This document shows, one piece after another, positions 63,395 through 64,000 of a stretch of 64,000 nt of DNA. The DNA comes from Saccharina japonica (lineage: Eukaryota; Sar; Phaeophyceae; Laminariales; Laminariaceae). The notes under the pieces were generated by a model, which was given only the letters and a program-made list of their open reading frames with translations, made no database searches and was not told where the DNA came from. The stretch's first letter is position 1, and every line of letters starts with the position of its first letter. Location of the stretch: the NCBI GenBank assembly GCA_008828725.1, contig MEHQ01000256.1:1-64000 (forward strand), read 5' to 3'. Both the position numbers and the translations under genes were made by a program.

Positions 63395-63720
63395 GCACTG
63401 CTGTGAGGGTATTGCCTACCGGGGGTAAACGATCGATCGACTACCCAGCCAACGGTAATCCTTATAGGCACTCTCCCCCCCTCTGGACGGCGAGATACTT
63501 GAGACATCGGTACCGTATACGGCCGTACGTTGACCTACCCTCTTCGTTTCATTGCCCGAGGAACCAGGGAGACGTGTTGCTCTAGGGACGCACGCGCAAG
63601 TGTTTCTATAAAAGAAACGTTCGAAGTGAGATTCGAACCCGTGTCCTCGATGACGTCAAATGTGAGGGTATTACCTACTGAGCTATACTGGTAAAAAATC
63701 GATCGATTGCCTATAACACT
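63395..63720 (-). repeat. tRNA-like sequence and partial duplicate (SINE-type)
   Basis: On the minus strand, about 63,625-63,693 reads TATAGCTCAGTAGG (box A like) and ACACGGGTTCGAATCTC (box B like). Acceptor and D-stem pairing fail, so this is not a working tRNA. GTGAGGGTATTRCCTAC followed by GATCGATCGA also occurs at about 63,405, so a repeat is likely. Confidence 0.5.
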
Positions 63721-64000
63721 GCTATACGTTACAACCCCCGTTGCAACATAAGCAGTCGATTGTTTTCGCAACTACTACTACATATACATCCCTCCTCGAA
63801 GAAGAAACCCAGTACTACAGTAGTAGTAGCGCATCACATCATAGCCCTCCCCCCCCCCCTACAGGCGCACCCATGAAGTTTGTGTTTAGGATAAATAATG
63901 GAAGTCGGCGAAATTGGTGTGTGTGTGGCTCGCGTGTGGTTCCAGTTGATCGAGAAAAGTAAGACAATATGAAACATCATGATTTCTACTAATTAAGTAC
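63721..64000. other. window end, non-genic
   Basis: A C run lies at 63,849-63,858. Nothing else is recognised. Confidence 0.35.

Noticed and set aside
63625-63693. tRNA gene on the minus strand
   Set aside because: Box A and B words are present, but the D stem and acceptor stem do not pair, and part of the sequence is duplicated nearby.

Overview
This window is nuclear DNA from a eukaryote with a repeat-rich genome and long introns. There is no bacterial gene layout. The one convincing host gene is split into seven exons by GT-AG introns, and nearly everything else is transposon-derived. A large-genome stramenopile alga (brown alga or diatom relative) or another protist alga fits best, but I cannot name the species.

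Layout: 0.8-2.3 kb holds pieces of a decayed LINE. 2.5-4.6 kb holds non-autonomous DNA elements. 4.8-17.1 kb is one Ty3/gypsy-type LTR retrotransposon. Its parts are two LTRs, a 2.7 kb leader, a gag-like region, a CCCH zinc-finger region, and a pol region with protease motif, reverse transcriptase, RNase H, a cytosine-methyltransferase-like segment, integrase, and chromo-like and Tudor-like tail segments. 17-28 kb is intergenic: small DNA elements, a LINE 3' end, a dispersed repeat with an (AAC)n tail, and a 1.7 kb tandem satellite.

28.1-50.05 kb is a single gene for a secreted right-handed beta-helix (pectin-lyase-like) protein with a long aspartate-rich tail. Its 1,383 bp coding sequence is spread over 21,956 bp. 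All six introns carry at least one copy of the same short inverted-repeat transposon, called family A here, among several other element families nested in each other.

50-64 kb is again non-genic: duplications, a tandem array grown out of family A, an old and heavily broken Ty1/copia-like fossil (about 57.8-61.0 kb), foldback DNA and simple repeats.

The two most notable observations are the methyltransferase-like segment in the pol region of the LTR element, and the family A transposon present in every intron of the beta-helix gene, which resembles introner-type or intron-expanding elements. Element families are named by letters used only here (A-H, K, L). No similarity search was possible, so family names rest on termini, target-site duplications and motifs read by eye.
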